64,000 bases of DNA from JAAURS01 sp044923475 (lineage in GTDB: Bacteria > Cyanobacteriota > Cyanobacteriia > Thermosynechococcales > Thermosynechococcaceae): assembly GCF_044923475.1 (NCBI RefSeq), contig NZ_CP137338.1, positions 558,001-622,000 on the forward strand, given 5' to 3'. Made by a program: the position numbers and the translations under genes. This document shows positions 35,764 to 44,585 of this stretch, piece after piece (the stretch's first letter is position 1; each line of letters starts with the position of its first letter). The notes beneath the pieces were generated by a model. The model was given only the letters and a program-made list of their open reading frames with translations, was not told the DNA's origin and made no database searches.

Positions 35764-36096
35764 CTAATCGGCAGAACCGCCAAACACGCTGGCCTCTAAC
35801 TCCATCCGCTGTTCCATCTTGCGCAAGAAATAACCTGTCATCATGGCAGAAGCCAGCAATCCGGCTAGATTCTCCCGGTCCGTTACGATCTGGACGTTAA
35901 AAGCTTCAGAGGGCAGCACGCCCACCAATCCCTGAACGTTTTGGGAGATAATCTGCTTGATTTCGGGGCTGACGGACTTTGCAACCCGTGCCAACACCTC
36001 AGGCGGTTGATTTTGGAGATACTTGATCAGCAAATTACTCTGGTCTTCATCTCCGTCGCTGAGGATGAAATGAGCGTTGTCGGGGTTAAAAGCCAT
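35764..36096 (-). CDS. DUF760 protein
   Basis: This 110-aa soluble protein carries the DUF760 domain found in cyanobacteria and plastids, with SNLLIKYLQNQPPEVLARVA and VQGLVGVLPSEAFNV followed by the conserved AGLLASAMMTGYFLRKMEQR. It is mostly helical. Plant members are chloroplast proteins and some are reported as Clp substrates or degradation-linked; the bacterial role is unknown. It has its own ATG, and no ribosome site decides an alternative. Confidence 0.85.
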   Translation of the reverse strand: MAFNPDNAHFILSDGDEDQSNLLIKYLQNQPPEVLARVAKSVSPEIKQIISQNVQGLVGVLPSEAFNVQIVTDRENLAGLLASAMMTGYFLRKMEQRMELEASVFGGSAD

Positions 36097-36207
36097 AGCT
36101 GCACTCGATGAATCGCTTTATCCATTTTTACATCTCTTCTCCCCAGTATGCCCATTGCTAGACGATCCCTAAAACCGAACTAAAAAAGGTGCAATGACCC
36201 ATGGGCG

Positions 36208-36888
36208 TTAAGGGGAAAGACGCTCGACTTTCCAAGCAGGATCGGAAGCCGTTGCGTGCCGATAGCATAACCGATCGTGCAGTCGATTGGAGCGTCCCTG
36301 CCAAAATTCAAAGTAGATGGGCGCGACCCGATATCCACCCCAATGAGGTGGACGGGGAATCGATGCTCCCCGATAGTCCTGCTCGAGGTGTTGGAGGCGC
36401 TCTTCTAAAATCGATCGATCCGCGATCGCCTGACTTTGATCGGACACCCAAGCCCCCAGCTGACTGCCGCGAGGACGGCTTTGGAAGTAGGCATCCGCCT
36501 CAGTCTCCGATACCAAGGTGATCGAGCCTTCAATCCTAACTTGGCGCTCCAGTTCGCCCCACCAAAACACGAGCGCCGCTGCGGGGTTTTGGGCGATTTC
36601 TCGACCCTTACGGCTTTGGAAATTGCTATAAAACACGAATCCGCGCTCGTCAAAGCCTTTGAGCAATACAATCCGAGCCGCAGGCCGCCCTTCGGGGGTA
36701 ACGGTTGCTAGCGTCATTGCATTGGGTTCGATGACTTGAGCCTCGAGTGCCTGAGCGAACCAATGCTGAAACTGCAAGAAAGGATCGGACTCGACATTGG
36801 ATTCGAGCAGCATCTGGCGAGAATAATCGCGCCGCAGTTCTCCTATATCGATCGATGGATTGGCGGTGGATGAAGGAAGCGCACTCAT
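36208..36888 (-). CDS. pdxH: Pyridoxamine 5'-phosphate oxidase
   Basis: This 226-aa FMN enzyme oxidises pyridoxamine or pyridoxine 5'-phosphate to pyridoxal 5'-phosphate. Conserved features are LRRDYSRQMLLES, AMTLATVTPEGRPAARIVLLK, the FMN-binding FYSNFQSRKGREI, RGSQLGAWVSDQSQ and the C-terminal dimerisation signature beginning FWQGRSNRLHDR and ending RLSP. The length is normal for the family. It lies 20 bp downstream of larB on the same strand and may share its transcript. Confidence 0.94.
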   Translation of the reverse strand: MSALPSSTANPSIDIGELRRDYSRQMLLESNVESDPFLQFQHWFAQALEAQVIEPNAMTLATVTPEGRPAARIVLLKGFDERGFVFYSNFQSRKGREIAQNPAAALVFWWGELERQVRIEGSITLVSETEADAYFQSRPRGSQLGAWVSDQSQAIADRSILEERLQHLEQDYRGASIPRPPHWGGYRVAPIYFEFWQGRSNRLHDRLCYRHATASDPAWKVERLSP

Positions 36889-36908
36889 ACAGTCTGATTC
36901 AGAACAGC

Positions 36909-37688
36909 CTAGACATTCACGCGAGCGGCAGTCCGCAGGATTTGGCCCGCTAAAATTGCCGCACCAAAGCCATTGTCAATGTTAACAACACCAATCCCTG
37001 GCGCGCAGGAGTTCAACATGGTCAGCAGGGGGGCTAAGCCGTTAAAGCTGGCCCCATAGCCGATGCTGGTCGGGACGGCAATGACGGGACAATCCGCCAA
37101 CCCCGCGACAACGCTAGCCAACGCGCCCTCCATACCCGCCACGACGATGAGGACATCTGCTCGGGCGATCGCCCCCCTATTTTGCAGCAGTCGATGAATG
37201 CCCGCGACGCCCACATCCCAGAGGCGATGCACCGAGAACCCGCAGAGCGTTGCCGTCACCGCCGCTTCTTCCGCAATGGGCAGATCGGCAGTGCCCGCCG
37301 AAATAATGCCAACTCGCCCTGGATGCTGGGGGGTCGGCGTATCCGTTTGCCCGAGCGCGCAAATCCTGGCTTGGGCGTAGTACTGGAGTTGGGGCAGCTC
37401 GGCCTGAAGCTGTTCGTAGACGGCTGGTTCGATGCGGGTGGCCATCACGCAGGATTGATGGGGCAGCATCGCCCGAAAAATATCCGCGATTTGCGCGGGC
37501 GTTTTGCCAATGCCCCAGATGACCTCGGGAAAGCCAGTACGAACCTGACGGTGGTGGTCGATCTTGGCAAAGTCCTCGACGGACTCATAGGTCGCTAAAT
37601 ACTTAATCTGCTCCAGCGCCTCATCCGGGCTGAGAGTCCCAGACGAAACAGCGCTGAGCAATTGGTGGAGAGAGTCGGTTGGAGTCAC
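36909..37688 (-). CDS. larB: LarB-type pyridinium-3,5-bisthiocarboxylate nucleotide synthesis enzyme
   Basis: This 259-aa protein matches LarB, the carboxylase/hydrolase that acts on nicotinic acid adenine dinucleotide in the first step of nickel-pincer cofactor synthesis. The C-terminal AIR-carboxylase-like domain holds VGIISAGTADLPIAEEAA, VVAGMEGALASVVAGL and VPTSIGYGASFNGLAPL, and the N-terminus carries DHHRQVRTGFPEVIWG. LarC and LarE are not in the window. The start is GTG. In cyanobacteria larB is common even where a lactate racemase is not known, so its use here is open. Confidence 0.9.
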   Translation of the reverse strand: MTPTDSLHQLLSAVSSGTLSPDEALEQIKYLATYESVEDFAKIDHHRQVRTGFPEVIWGIGKTPAQIADIFRAMLPHQSCVMATRIEPAVYEQLQAELPQLQYYAQARICALGQTDTPTPQHPGRVGIISAGTADLPIAEEAAVTATLCGFSVHRLWDVGVAGIHRLLQNRGAIARADVLIVVAGMEGALASVVAGLADCPVIAVPTSIGYGASFNGLAPLLTMLNSCAPGIGVVNIDNGFGAAILAGQILRTAARVNV

Positions 37689-37729
37689 TATTTAAATTCG
37701 AGGGATTGCGCTGGGCGATGGAGTTCTGG

Positions 37730-38269
37730 CTACGGCGCTTTCTTGGGAGACAAAAACATAATCATGTTTCTCCCCTCTCGCTTTGGAAACTGCTGAACCT
37801 CGGCAATTTCTTTTAAATCGTTCGCCATGCGGCTCAAAAGCTCTTCGGCGAGGTGGGCGTGCTGGATTTCCCGGCCTCGGAACGTGATGGTGGCTTTGAC
37901 CTTGTCGCCCGACTTAATGAAACGCTCGGCATGATTGACCCGAACCTGATAGTCGTGCTCTTCAATTTTGTAGCGCATTTTCACTTCTTTGACGTCAGCC
38001 GTATGCTGCTTCTTGCGCGCTTCTCTTGCCTTTTTTTCTTGCTCGAACTTGTACTTGCCATAATCCATGATTCGGCAGACTGGCGGATCGGCTTTATCGC
38101 TGACGAGTACGAGGTCTAGATTCTTTTCGTCCGCGATCGCCATGGCATCGCGAGGAGACATAATGCCGAGCTGCTCGCCAGTACTGTCTACCACCCGCAC
38201 TTGCGGGAAACGGATTCGTTCGTTGATGTTAGGGAGATCTTGTTGCGCTTTTTTGCTGATTGGAGGCAC
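37730..38269 (-). CDS. infC: Translation initiation factor IF-3
   Basis: This 179-aa IF-3 stops premature subunit joining and checks start codons. The N-domain has NINERIRFPQVRVVDSTGEQ and CRIMDYGKYKFEQEKKAREA; the C-domain has KMRYKIEEHDYQVRV, FRGREIQHAHLAEELL and EGRNMIMFLSPKK. The start is GTG, not ATG; the family often starts at unusual codons because IF-3 controls its own synthesis. The 200-bp leader contains a GGCGG/CCGCC hairpin at 38323-38337. rpmI and rplT do not follow, so the gene stands alone. Confidence 0.96.
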   Translation of the reverse strand: MPPISKKAQQDLPNINERIRFPQVRVVDSTGEQLGIMSPRDAMAIADEKNLDLVLVSDKADPPVCRIMDYGKYKFEQEKKAREARKKQHTADVKEVKMRYKIEEHDYQVRVNHAERFIKSGDKVKATITFRGREIQHAHLAEELLSRMANDLKEIAEVQQFPKREGRNMIMFLSPKKAP

Positions 38270-38471
38270 AGGCGTTGAATTAAGAAATAAACAATAGTCG
38301 AACTTACGGATGAATGGAGCCAGGCGGCTTCACCGCCAAACCGAACTCCGCCCCTTAAACCTAACAGATCCTTCGTTCATCCCAACATACTTCATAACAT
38401 AGCTTAGCGCTCGCGATCGGTATCGAACGAACCCTTAAAGACTTGAAGCGCCGTACCGAAGTCAGAAGTTT

Positions 38472-38672
38472 CTATCCTTTCTTCTGGCGCGGATTGACGA
38501 TCTCCAGCTCTTTTTGACGAAAGGTTACGATTTTTATCCAGTTGCCGCCGCCAAAAATGACCGCAGCGCGGCCATCCGTCACGCGTTGAACCTGTCCTTC
38601 AAATCGATAGTAGGTATCGTTGGGATTGGTGACGCGGACGGTGGAACCGGGCAAAAGGAGGGGGGTTTTCAT
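38472..38672 (-). CDS. ndhS: NDH-1 subunit S
   Basis: This 66-aa protein has the SH3-like fold of NdhS, the subunit of cyanobacterial and chloroplast NDH-1 that binds ferredoxin for cyclic electron flow. The core sequence includes GSTVRVTNPNDTYYRFEGQV and FGGGNWIKIVTFRQKELEIV, close to other cyanobacterial NdhS proteins as I recall them. It is soluble and docks on the cytoplasmic arm. A GGAG-type ribosome site is not obvious, but the ATG starts the conserved part. It is a single gene 60 bp upstream of rodA on the same strand. Confidence 0.85.
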   Translation of the reverse strand: MKTPLLLPGSTVRVTNPNDTYYRFEGQVQRVTDGRAAVIFGGGNWIKIVTFRQKELEIVNPRQKKG

Positions 38673-38732
38673 AATTGCATCCTGAAGAGATAATGACTGA
38701 CTCTAGTTTACAGGAGAGCTGATTGACGCTCA

Positions 38733-40034
38733 TCATCGATATCGCCTTACGGTTGGATAGGGACTCGTGCGGGGGTGAGTATAGTTGGCGACGGATTCGG
38801 CTAGGCCAATGGCTAAATAGTTAGTCAGCAAAGCCGAACGGCCATAGCTCAGCCACGGCAGAGGGATGCCCGTCACGGGTGCGAGGCCGATGGTCATGCC
38901 AATGTTAATGACAACCTGAAAGACGATCATGGTGAAGATGCCAATGCACAACAGCGATCCAAAACTGTCATTGGATGCGGTGGCGACCTTGATGAGGCGG
39001 ACGCAAATCAACCAGAAGGCCGCCAACAAACAAAGGCTGCCGATCAATCCAAATTCTTCGCCGATGGCAGAGAAGATGAAGTCGGTGTGCTGTTCTGGAA
39101 TAAAGTTGAGCTGGGTTTGAGTCCCTTGATTGAGTCCTCGCCCCCAGAGCTGGCCCGCACCGATCGCGATGCGGGATTGAATCAAGTGATAGCCGCCACC
39201 GAGGGGATCCTTATCGGGGTCGAGAAAGAGGATGAGGCGATCGCGCTGGTAATCTTGCAGGACTCCCCATAGTGCGTGGCCGATTGCACCAGAGCTGAGA
39301 TTGATTATCCCAGCAAGGGCCGCACTCAGAATGGAATTAGGGAGGGTAAACCAAGCCGTAGCCGCCATTGCCGCGCTCCAACCCAGCCACAGCGTCGTGG
39401 AAGTCAGTAGGGGTAGGGGTAAGTTGAGGACGATGGCAGAGACCAGGGGTGACAGCATGAGGATAATCCAGCCGCCGTGGGCGTTGGCCCAGTAGAGCAT
39501 GCCTAGGGTAACCGCGCCAAAGACCAGAGAGGTCCCGAGGTCGGGCTGCAAAAAGACTAGCCCCCAAGGTAAGGCCGTAATCGCCAGGGTACGGAAAATT
39601 GCGGGCAAGGAGGAGGCAGGCCAAGCGCTGAGAAGCGCCGCCAGGGAAATAATGACCCCGACCTTGGCAAATTCAGAGGGTTGAACGTTAAACCCGGCAA
39701 TGGTAATCCACCGTTGGGCGCCTAGAGCGCTGGTGCCTGCAAACTTTACGGCTAAGAGCGAGAGGCAGGTGGCGCCATAAATCAGCCAGTGAAGCGACAG
39801 CAAAATTTTGTAGTCGATCCGCGACACCACCAACACGATCGCAATTCCGATCGCGCCGATTACCCAATGCTGCGACCAGTCCGTCCAGCCTTGGTGGAGT
39901 TCGGTGCTGCGAATCAGCAGTCCACCGAGGAGGGTGAGCAGAACTGGGATCCAAAACAAGTAGGGATCTAGTTTTTGCCATGGCTGAAGCCAACGACTCC
40001 AGGCTGGAGTTCGGCGCGAGCGTCGAATCAACAT
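38733..40034 (-). CDS. rodA: Rod shape-determining peptidoglycan glycosyltransferase RodA
   Basis: This 433-aa SEDS protein, with about ten membrane segments, polymerises glycan strands for lateral wall growth with a partner class B PBP. Signature parts are IAGFNVQPSEFAKVGVII, FLQPDLGTSLVFGAV, DYQRDRLILFLDPDKDPLGG, HTDFIFSAIGEEFGLIG and the C-terminal VTGIPLPWLSYGRSALL. The essential Asp of SEDS enzymes is expected in the last loop blocks. MreBCD and the PBP are not nearby. The ATG is 31 bp from the stop of mrp, so the two genes probably share a transcript. Confidence 0.94.
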   Translation of the reverse strand: MLIRRSRRTPAWSRWLQPWQKLDPYLFWIPVLLTLLGGLLIRSTELHQGWTDWSQHWVIGAIGIAIVLVVSRIDYKILLSLHWLIYGATCLSLLAVKFAGTSALGAQRWITIAGFNVQPSEFAKVGVIISLAALLSAWPASSLPAIFRTLAITALPWGLVFLQPDLGTSLVFGAVTLGMLYWANAHGGWIILMLSPLVSAIVLNLPLPLLTSTTLWLGWSAAMAATAWFTLPNSILSAALAGIINLSSGAIGHALWGVLQDYQRDRLILFLDPDKDPLGGGYHLIQSRIAIGAGQLWGRGLNQGTQTQLNFIPEQHTDFIFSAIGEEFGLIGSLCLLAAFWLICVRLIKVATASNDSFGSLLCIGIFTMIVFQVVINIGMTIGLAPVTGIPLPWLSYGRSALLTNYLAIGLAESVANYTHPRTSPYPTVRRYR

Positions 40035-40065
40035 TGAATTATCCTAGGGGGCTATGCGCTCAGTC

Positions 40066-41136
40066 TTAAGTTAGCGCAGCAACGGAGACGATCGCCGCAA
40101 CTTTTTGAGCGATCGCCGTCAGCGCCTTCGCTGAGGCGGAGTCCGGTTGGGAAATGACGATGGGAACGCCGCGATCGCCCCCCTGCCGGACCGAAATTTC
40201 GAGGGGGACGCAACCGATTAGGGGGACCCCCAGTTCGATTGCCAGCTTCTCGCCACCGCCGGAACCAAAAATGTCGTATTGCTGCTCGGGTCGATCGGGC
40301 GGGACGAAGTAGCTCATGTTTTCGACCACGCCCAGGACGTTCACTCCAAGCTGTTGAAACATCCGCAAGCCTTTGCGGGCGTCTAAAATGGCCACATCTT
40401 GAGGGGTGCTGACAATCACGACCCCCGCCATGGGGACGGCTTGGGCCAAGGTCAACTGGGCATCTCCCGTGCCGGGCGGCAAATCGACGACCAGGTAATC
40501 GAGTTCGCCCCAATCCACTTGGTATAGGAACTGACGGATGATGCCGTTGAGCATGGGTCCCCGCCAGATTACGGGCTGATCGCGATCGATTAAAAATCCC
40601 ATCGACACCATTTTGACGCCGTGGGCTTCGGCGGGTTCTAACACGTCCCCTTGAGCTTCTTTGCGCACTTCAATGATGGCCTGTTCCAAGCCCAACATTG
40701 TCGGGACGTTAGGGCCGTAGATATCTGCATCGATCACGCCTACAGATGCACCGGATTGGGCTAGGGCAACGGCGATATTGACAGCAACGGTGCTTTTCCC
40801 AACCCCGCCTTTGCCGCTGGATACCGCAATGATATTTTTAACCCCTTCAATGCCCGTGCGATCCGGTAGGCTTTTCTGCTGGGGGGTTTCAGCGGTCACG
40901 TCTACGTCGATCGAAGCTACGCCTGGGAGGGTGTGCACTGCTTTTTTGCAATCTTCTACGATAAATTCGCGCAGCGGGCAGGCGGGCGTCGTGAGCACGA
41001 GGGTAAAGGCGACGTTCCCGTCTGTAATCCGGACATTGCGGATCATGTTCAGTTCGACCAGACTTTTGCGGAGTTCTGGATCCTGCACGGGACGTAAAAC
41101 TTCAAGTACGGATGCAGGGGTCAACGTTGCGGACAT
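40066..41136 (-). CDS. Mrp/NBP35-family iron-sulfur carrier ATPase
   Basis: This 356-aa protein combines an N-terminal MIP18 domain (ELRKSLVELNMIRNVRI, TTPACPLREFIVEDCK) with a P-loop ATPase: Walker A VSSGKGGVGKSTVAVNIAVA, then GVIDADIYGPNVPTMLGL and LVVDLPPGTGDAQL. It binds and transfers Fe-S clusters to target proteins (ApbC/Mrp). The usual C-terminal CxxC pair is not visible: cysteine in LIGCVPLE is the only one near the end, so cluster binding may differ. It heads the mrp-rodA pair. Confidence 0.9.
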   Translation of the reverse strand: MSATLTPASVLEVLRPVQDPELRKSLVELNMIRNVRITDGNVAFTLVLTTPACPLREFIVEDCKKAVHTLPGVASIDVDVTAETPQQKSLPDRTGIEGVKNIIAVSSGKGGVGKSTVAVNIAVALAQSGASVGVIDADIYGPNVPTMLGLEQAIIEVRKEAQGDVLEPAEAHGVKMVSMGFLIDRDQPVIWRGPMLNGIIRQFLYQVDWGELDYLVVDLPPGTGDAQLTLAQAVPMAGVVIVSTPQDVAILDARKGLRMFQQLGVNVLGVVENMSYFVPPDRPEQQYDIFGSGGGEKLAIELGVPLIGCVPLEISVRQGGDRGVPIVISQPDSASAKALTAIAQKVAAIVSVAALT

Positions 41137-41221
41137 GGCGATTTCTTAAACAGCTGGGCAAGAAGCGAAAAAGACCGAGATCGAGGCTTTTAGAATCTTA
41201 GCCTTTTGGGGCTTACACGAG

Positions 41222-41671
41222 TTAAGGCAAATGGAGTTCCGGGTATGTTTGTTTTCGATGGTCGCCATTGCGATCGCGAGAGATCGCAAATTCAGAGGGA
41301 GTCCAGATGGCGATCGCCACTGCATCTCGGATTGAAAGGAGATCGCGATCCATCGTAATGAGGACGGCACCCGTCGCGTCTGCTAAAGCCGCAAACTTGA
41401 TGTCTGCCGGATCTGAAATGAGCGCGAACCGCTCTGGGAACAGGTCTCCGAGGTAGCAGTCTTCCAGTCGAAAGAGCGGCGCGATCGCGTCCCAGGACAA
41501 GGGCGGGATTTTACGGACGATAAAGGCCGTTTCTTGGCGGGTTTGTTCGTTCCAGACCATGGGCAAAAGCCCGTCCCGCACTTGCGCGACAATCTGGGCC
41601 GAGTGGCTCTTGGGCTTAAATCCAGCAGCCACAAACACATTGGTGTCGAGGAGAACAGCTTGGAGGGTCAC
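41222..41671 (-). CDS. PIN-domain protein, toxin-like, without visible antitoxin
   Basis: This is a PIN-fold protein of about 149 aa. The first strand holds the metal-binding Asp in AVLLDTNVFVAAG. Further acids are in WNEQTRQET and ALISDPADIKFAALADATGA, then LITMDRDLLSI. This is the pattern of PIN RNases of the 'putative toxin component' family. The GTG at 41671 is chosen because GAGGA lies nine bases upstream; TTG 41680 is possible. No small antitoxin gene adjoins it on either side, so it may be an orphan or act with a partner elsewhere. Confidence 0.75.
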   Translation of the reverse strand: MTLQAVLLDTNVFVAAGFKPKSHSAQIVAQVRDGLLPMVWNEQTRQETAFIVRKIPPLSWDAIAPLFRLEDCYLGDLFPERFALISDPADIKFAALADATGAVLITMDRDLLSIRDAVAIAIWTPSEFAISRDRNGDHRKQTYPELHLP

Positions 41672-41866
41672 GATGCTCAATCCTCGGATGCTGTTCCTTC
41701 ATTCTAGGAGGTGTCAGAACGAATCGCTCCCGCTTCAAGTGCGGCAAATCGACGGGCTGGGTGGCGATGGACGCGCTTTCGGCGAAAATTGAGAAGATGC
41801 CGATAGGTTCGCTGTCGAGTCGGGATAGACGGGCCGAGGGGGCAGAAAACGATAGATGGCAGTTTT

Positions 41867-43474
41867 ATGGATCGACGGAAAGTCTTAAAGCTGAGCGGGG
41901 GGCTAGGGCTGGGCTATCTCCTCGCGCGACAGAATGTTTCCCAGGCAGAAGCGGTCAAGCCGCGCCTGAAAATGGTTGCTTATTTGCCCGATGGGAACCC
42001 GCTGCCGCGTCAGCCGCTCAATCAGCTCTATTTCCTAGATCTTCAAGACGAGCCGCTCCCCTCCCCGCCGCGCAAGGTGGAGGATGGCGTGCTGGTTTCC
42101 GAACCCCCTGCCGTTATTCCCTTTGCGATCGCCCTCAAACTCCCCGTCGAAGGCTTTGGCGAAGTGACCCTCTACGCCGACAACGACGGTCGCGGGTTTG
42201 GCCCCGCCGACTTTCCCCTGAACTTGAACTTAGCGTTCGCCCAAACGAGGCTTCAGCGCGTGCAGAATGCACTGCGGCACTGGCGATCGCAGGGGTTTAG
42301 TTTCTCCGACGGGATCGAGCAGCGGTTGGGTCGGGCCAAGGGTGGGGTGCGAGTGGCGATCGCTACGCACCCGGAGTCCGCTAAGCGCCCAGAGTCCAAC
42401 GCGACGTCTCTCCAGGCAAAAATCAAAGCGTGCAATGCATCTTTAGCCGAAAGCCTCTGGGCCGGAGAAGAACTGGTTTTTGCCAAAGCTCGGCAAATCG
42501 TCCAAAAACTCCCCCGCTCCCGAACGATGCGGTTGGGCTGTAATGCCTTTGGCTACCCTCAAGCAGGACCCGACTACGAACGCTACTTTCGCCAGATTTT
42601 TAACTTCGCCACCATCCCGTTTTATTGGAAACCCTTCGAACCCGAACCCGGACGAACCCAATTTGCAGATCGAGATAGAACCGCAGACTGGCTGCGCGAC
42701 AGCGGCATTGCCGTCAAGGGACATCCCCTCGCCTGGTTTCATGAAATTGGTATCCCCGATTGGGTTCGCCAGAAACCTTACGCCGAACTGAAAACGCTCT
42801 TGCGCCAGCGCGCCATCGATATTACGGCCCACTATCAAAACCGCATCTCCTACTTTGACGTCATTAACGAAGCCCACGGCGCGCCCTGGGCCAACGAACT
42901 TCGCTTTACTCCCGAGCAGTTTTTAGACCTGACGCGACTCACTGCAGAAGCCGCACGCCAAGGAAATCCCGCCGTGCAAAGAATTTTAAACTGCTGCTGC
43001 CTTTGGGGCGAAACTGTCCCTTATTACCCCCCACCTCAACGAAGCCCTTACCAATACCTCAAAGCCGCCCTCTCCGCTCGAATCCCGTTTGAAATCGTCG
43101 GGCTGCAGCTCTACTACCCCGACCAAGACCTGTTTGAAATCGATCGCCTGCTGGAACGCTTTAGTGCCCTGGGCAAGCCCATCCACATCACCGAACTGGG
43201 CGTTTCCTCCGCAACGGGGATCGACGAGCAGTCTTATCTCAAAGACGCACGCGGTCTTTGGCATAAACCCTGGAGCCAGACGATACAGGCGGATTGGATC
43301 GAACAGTTTTATACGATCTGCTACAGCAAACCCGCAATTGAGGCGATTTCCTGGTGGGATTTTAGCGATCGCGGCTGCTTCTGGCCTTTTGGTGGCTTAC
43401 TGGATCGAAACATGCAGCCTAAAGAATCCTTTTATCGTCTCAAAACCCTACTGGCCCAGTGGCGCTATCGATAA
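41867..43474 (+). CDS. GH10 glycoside hydrolase with N-terminal extra domain
   Basis: This 535-aa protein begins MDRRKVLKLSGGLGLG, a twin-arginine export signal. Residues about 30-200 form a beta-rich region that may be a carbohydrate-binding or accessory domain. The GH10 barrel spans about 205-530, with GHPLAWFHEIGIPDWV, acid/base Glu335 in FDVINEAHG and nucleophile Glu443 in IHITELGVSS; ISWWDFSDRGCFWPFGG closes it. It should hydrolyse beta-1,4-linked glycans outside the cytoplasm. It is the second GH10 enzyme in the window but not a close copy of the first, and it is not in an EPS locus. Confidence 0.88.
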   Translation: MDRRKVLKLSGGLGLGYLLARQNVSQAEAVKPRLKMVAYLPDGNPLPRQPLNQLYFLDLQDEPLPSPPRKVEDGVLVSEPPAVIPFAIALKLPVEGFGEVTLYADNDGRGFGPADFPLNLNLAFAQTRLQRVQNALRHWRSQGFSFSDGIEQRLGRAKGGVRVAIATHPESAKRPESNATSLQAKIKACNASLAESLWAGEELVFAKARQIVQKLPRSRTMRLGCNAFGYPQAGPDYERYFRQIFNFATIPFYWKPFEPEPGRTQFADRDRTADWLRDSGIAVKGHPLAWFHEIGIPDWVRQKPYAELKTLLRQRAIDITAHYQNRISYFDVINEAHGAPWANELRFTPEQFLDLTRLTAEAARQGNPAVQRILNCCCLWGETVPYYPPPQRSPYQYLKAALSARIPFEIVGLQLYYPDQDLFEIDRLLERFSALGKPIHITELGVSSATGIDEQSYLKDARGLWHKPWSQTIQADWIEQFYTICYSKPAIEAISWWDFSDRGCFWPFGGLLDRNMQPKESFYRLKTLLAQWRYR

Positions 43475-43555
43475 TGTAAAGCTTTAGACCTAGATGAGAA
43501 TTCATGTTAAGATTTTGATTGGTTTGAGACGCTGTGTTGGAAGGACTATTGATTC

Positions 43556-43693
43556 ATGGAAGCTGCTCTGCTCTTGGCGAAACTGCCCGAAGCTTACTCA
43601 GTGTTCGATCCTCTCGTTGACGTATTGCCCGTCATTCCAGTCTTCTTTTTGCTACTGGCGTTTGTGTGGCAGGCTGCGGTTGGATTTAGGTAA
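43556..43693 (+). CDS. psbK: Photosystem II protein PsbK
   Basis: This 45-aa precursor is PsbK. It has a short leader (MEAALLLAK) cut to give a mature protein starting LPEAYSVFDPLVD, and one transmembrane helix in VLPVIPVFFLLLAFVW, ending QAAVGFR, which is almost invariant in cyanobacteria and plastids. It sits at the edge of photosystem II beside CP43 and helps stabilise the complex and plastoquinone binding. AAGGACT precedes the ATG. The gene has its own terminator and no psbI neighbour. Confidence 0.97.
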   Translation: MEAALLLAKLPEAYSVFDPLVDVLPVIPVFFLLLAFVWQAAVGFR

Positions 43694-43720
43694 GCGCGTT
43701 AAAACTCATTCAATTTTTAT

Positions 43721-43756
43721 AAAAGCTGGATAATTGCATTTTTATCCGGCTTTTTT
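43721..43756 (+). terminator. Intrinsic terminator of psbK
   Basis: AAGCTGGATA pairs with TATCCGGCTT (one G-T pair) around an ATTGCATTT-type loop, and six Ts follow. It lies 28 bp after the psbK stop, making psbK a one-gene transcript. Confidence 0.85.
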
Positions 43757-43788
43757 ATGGCTTCGATCGAACCGATCGGCCAACGCGG

Positions 43789-44253
43789 TCAACCAGGCAA
43801 AAAAACGAGCCGCCGCAGACCTTGCCAGAGCGCTTCGATCGCTCTAGGGTCTCGACCTAGCAGCCATCCCGCGGTCAACCCTCCCCACGACGCGAGGGAT
43901 AGGCAAACCAACACGAGACGCCGACCGATCCCCTTGAGCTGGAGTTCCAGACGCGCCCAGGAGAGGCTCAACAGTAACACGAGCCCCAAGCCAAACAGCT
44001 CCGCGTGGGTAATTGCAAAGGTTACGGTTATGCTGACAAACAAAATACTCACCAACACGGCAGGGCCGAGCCGCACCCATCGACCGATCGCTTGCCCGCG
44101 CCAAATCCATAAGGCGATCAGCAAGATCGTAGCCAGCCAAGACTCTACTAGCCAAAACAGTGGCAGAGCAGACAACCGCCAACCCAGAAGCCCGTAGGCC
44201 AAGCCAGTGCAGCTTACCGAAAGCCACGGGAACGAAAATAGATTCAGCTTCAT
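43789..44253 (-). CDS. Membrane protein of unknown function
   Basis: This 154-aa protein has four hydrophobic segments, around residues 10-27, 35-52, 60-96 (VLVSILFVSITVTFAI, then LFGLGLVLLLSLSW) and 112-130. A basic loop, RLELQLKGIGRRLV, lies between the last two. It is convergent with psbK, and the psbK terminator lies between them. Homologues are found in other cyanobacteria, to my recollection, but have no assigned function. A coding frame is supported by HIP1-rich host-like sequence and the ATG at the first hydrophobic segment. Confidence 0.6.
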   Translation of the reverse strand: MKLNLFSFPWLSVSCTGLAYGLLGWRLSALPLFWLVESWLATILLIALWIWRGQAIGRWVRLGPAVLVSILFVSITVTFAITHAELFGLGLVLLLSLSWARLELQLKGIGRRLVLVCLSLASWGGLTAGWLLGRDPRAIEALWQGLRRLVFLPG

Positions 44254-44585
44254 GGGGTTTGAAGGTATAGGCGATAGTGAATGGCTAAACGACGGACCCT
44301 TTTGGCCTTAAGAAACCACAGTACGTTCTCGACAACCGATACTATGGATCTCAGTGATGGGTTCAGGATCGTAACAATAGCAGTACCCCGAGCAATGGTA
44401 AAAACGCCGCCATCCGCTCGATCTGATACAATTAGTTACATTGGCTCCTTAAAATCGCCTTAAACTATTCTATGTAAGACCAGTTTGCATCCAAATTTTA
44501 GCAATAAGATGGATGAAGGTAAGTGGTATGGGGGTTCAGCGAATGTCGCAGGTTTACCGCTTTCTGATGAACTCACTCTTTTTTG
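44254..44585. other. Divergent intergenic region
   Basis: This 332-bp stretch lies between two divergent genes. No frame with a ribosome site is supported and no strong hairpin was seen. AT-rich runs at 44430-44500 (ATACAATTAG, TTAGCAATAAG) are likely promoter parts for the gene starting at 44586. Confidence 0.4.

Noticed and set aside
38323..38337. GGCGG/CCGCC hairpin as a terminator upstream of infC
   Set aside because: No T run follows on either strand and it lies in the infC leader, so a leader structure is more likely.
41222..41671. PIN protein as half of a toxin-antitoxin pair
   Set aside because: No small antitoxin-like frame lies on either side; the upstream spacer and the mrp side were both checked, so only the orphan PIN protein is reported.
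41761..42300. 179-codon frame overlapping the start of the second GH10 gene
   Set aside because: It is a shadow of the GH10 gene in another frame; composition is Arg- and Ala-rich, as expected for an off-frame reading.
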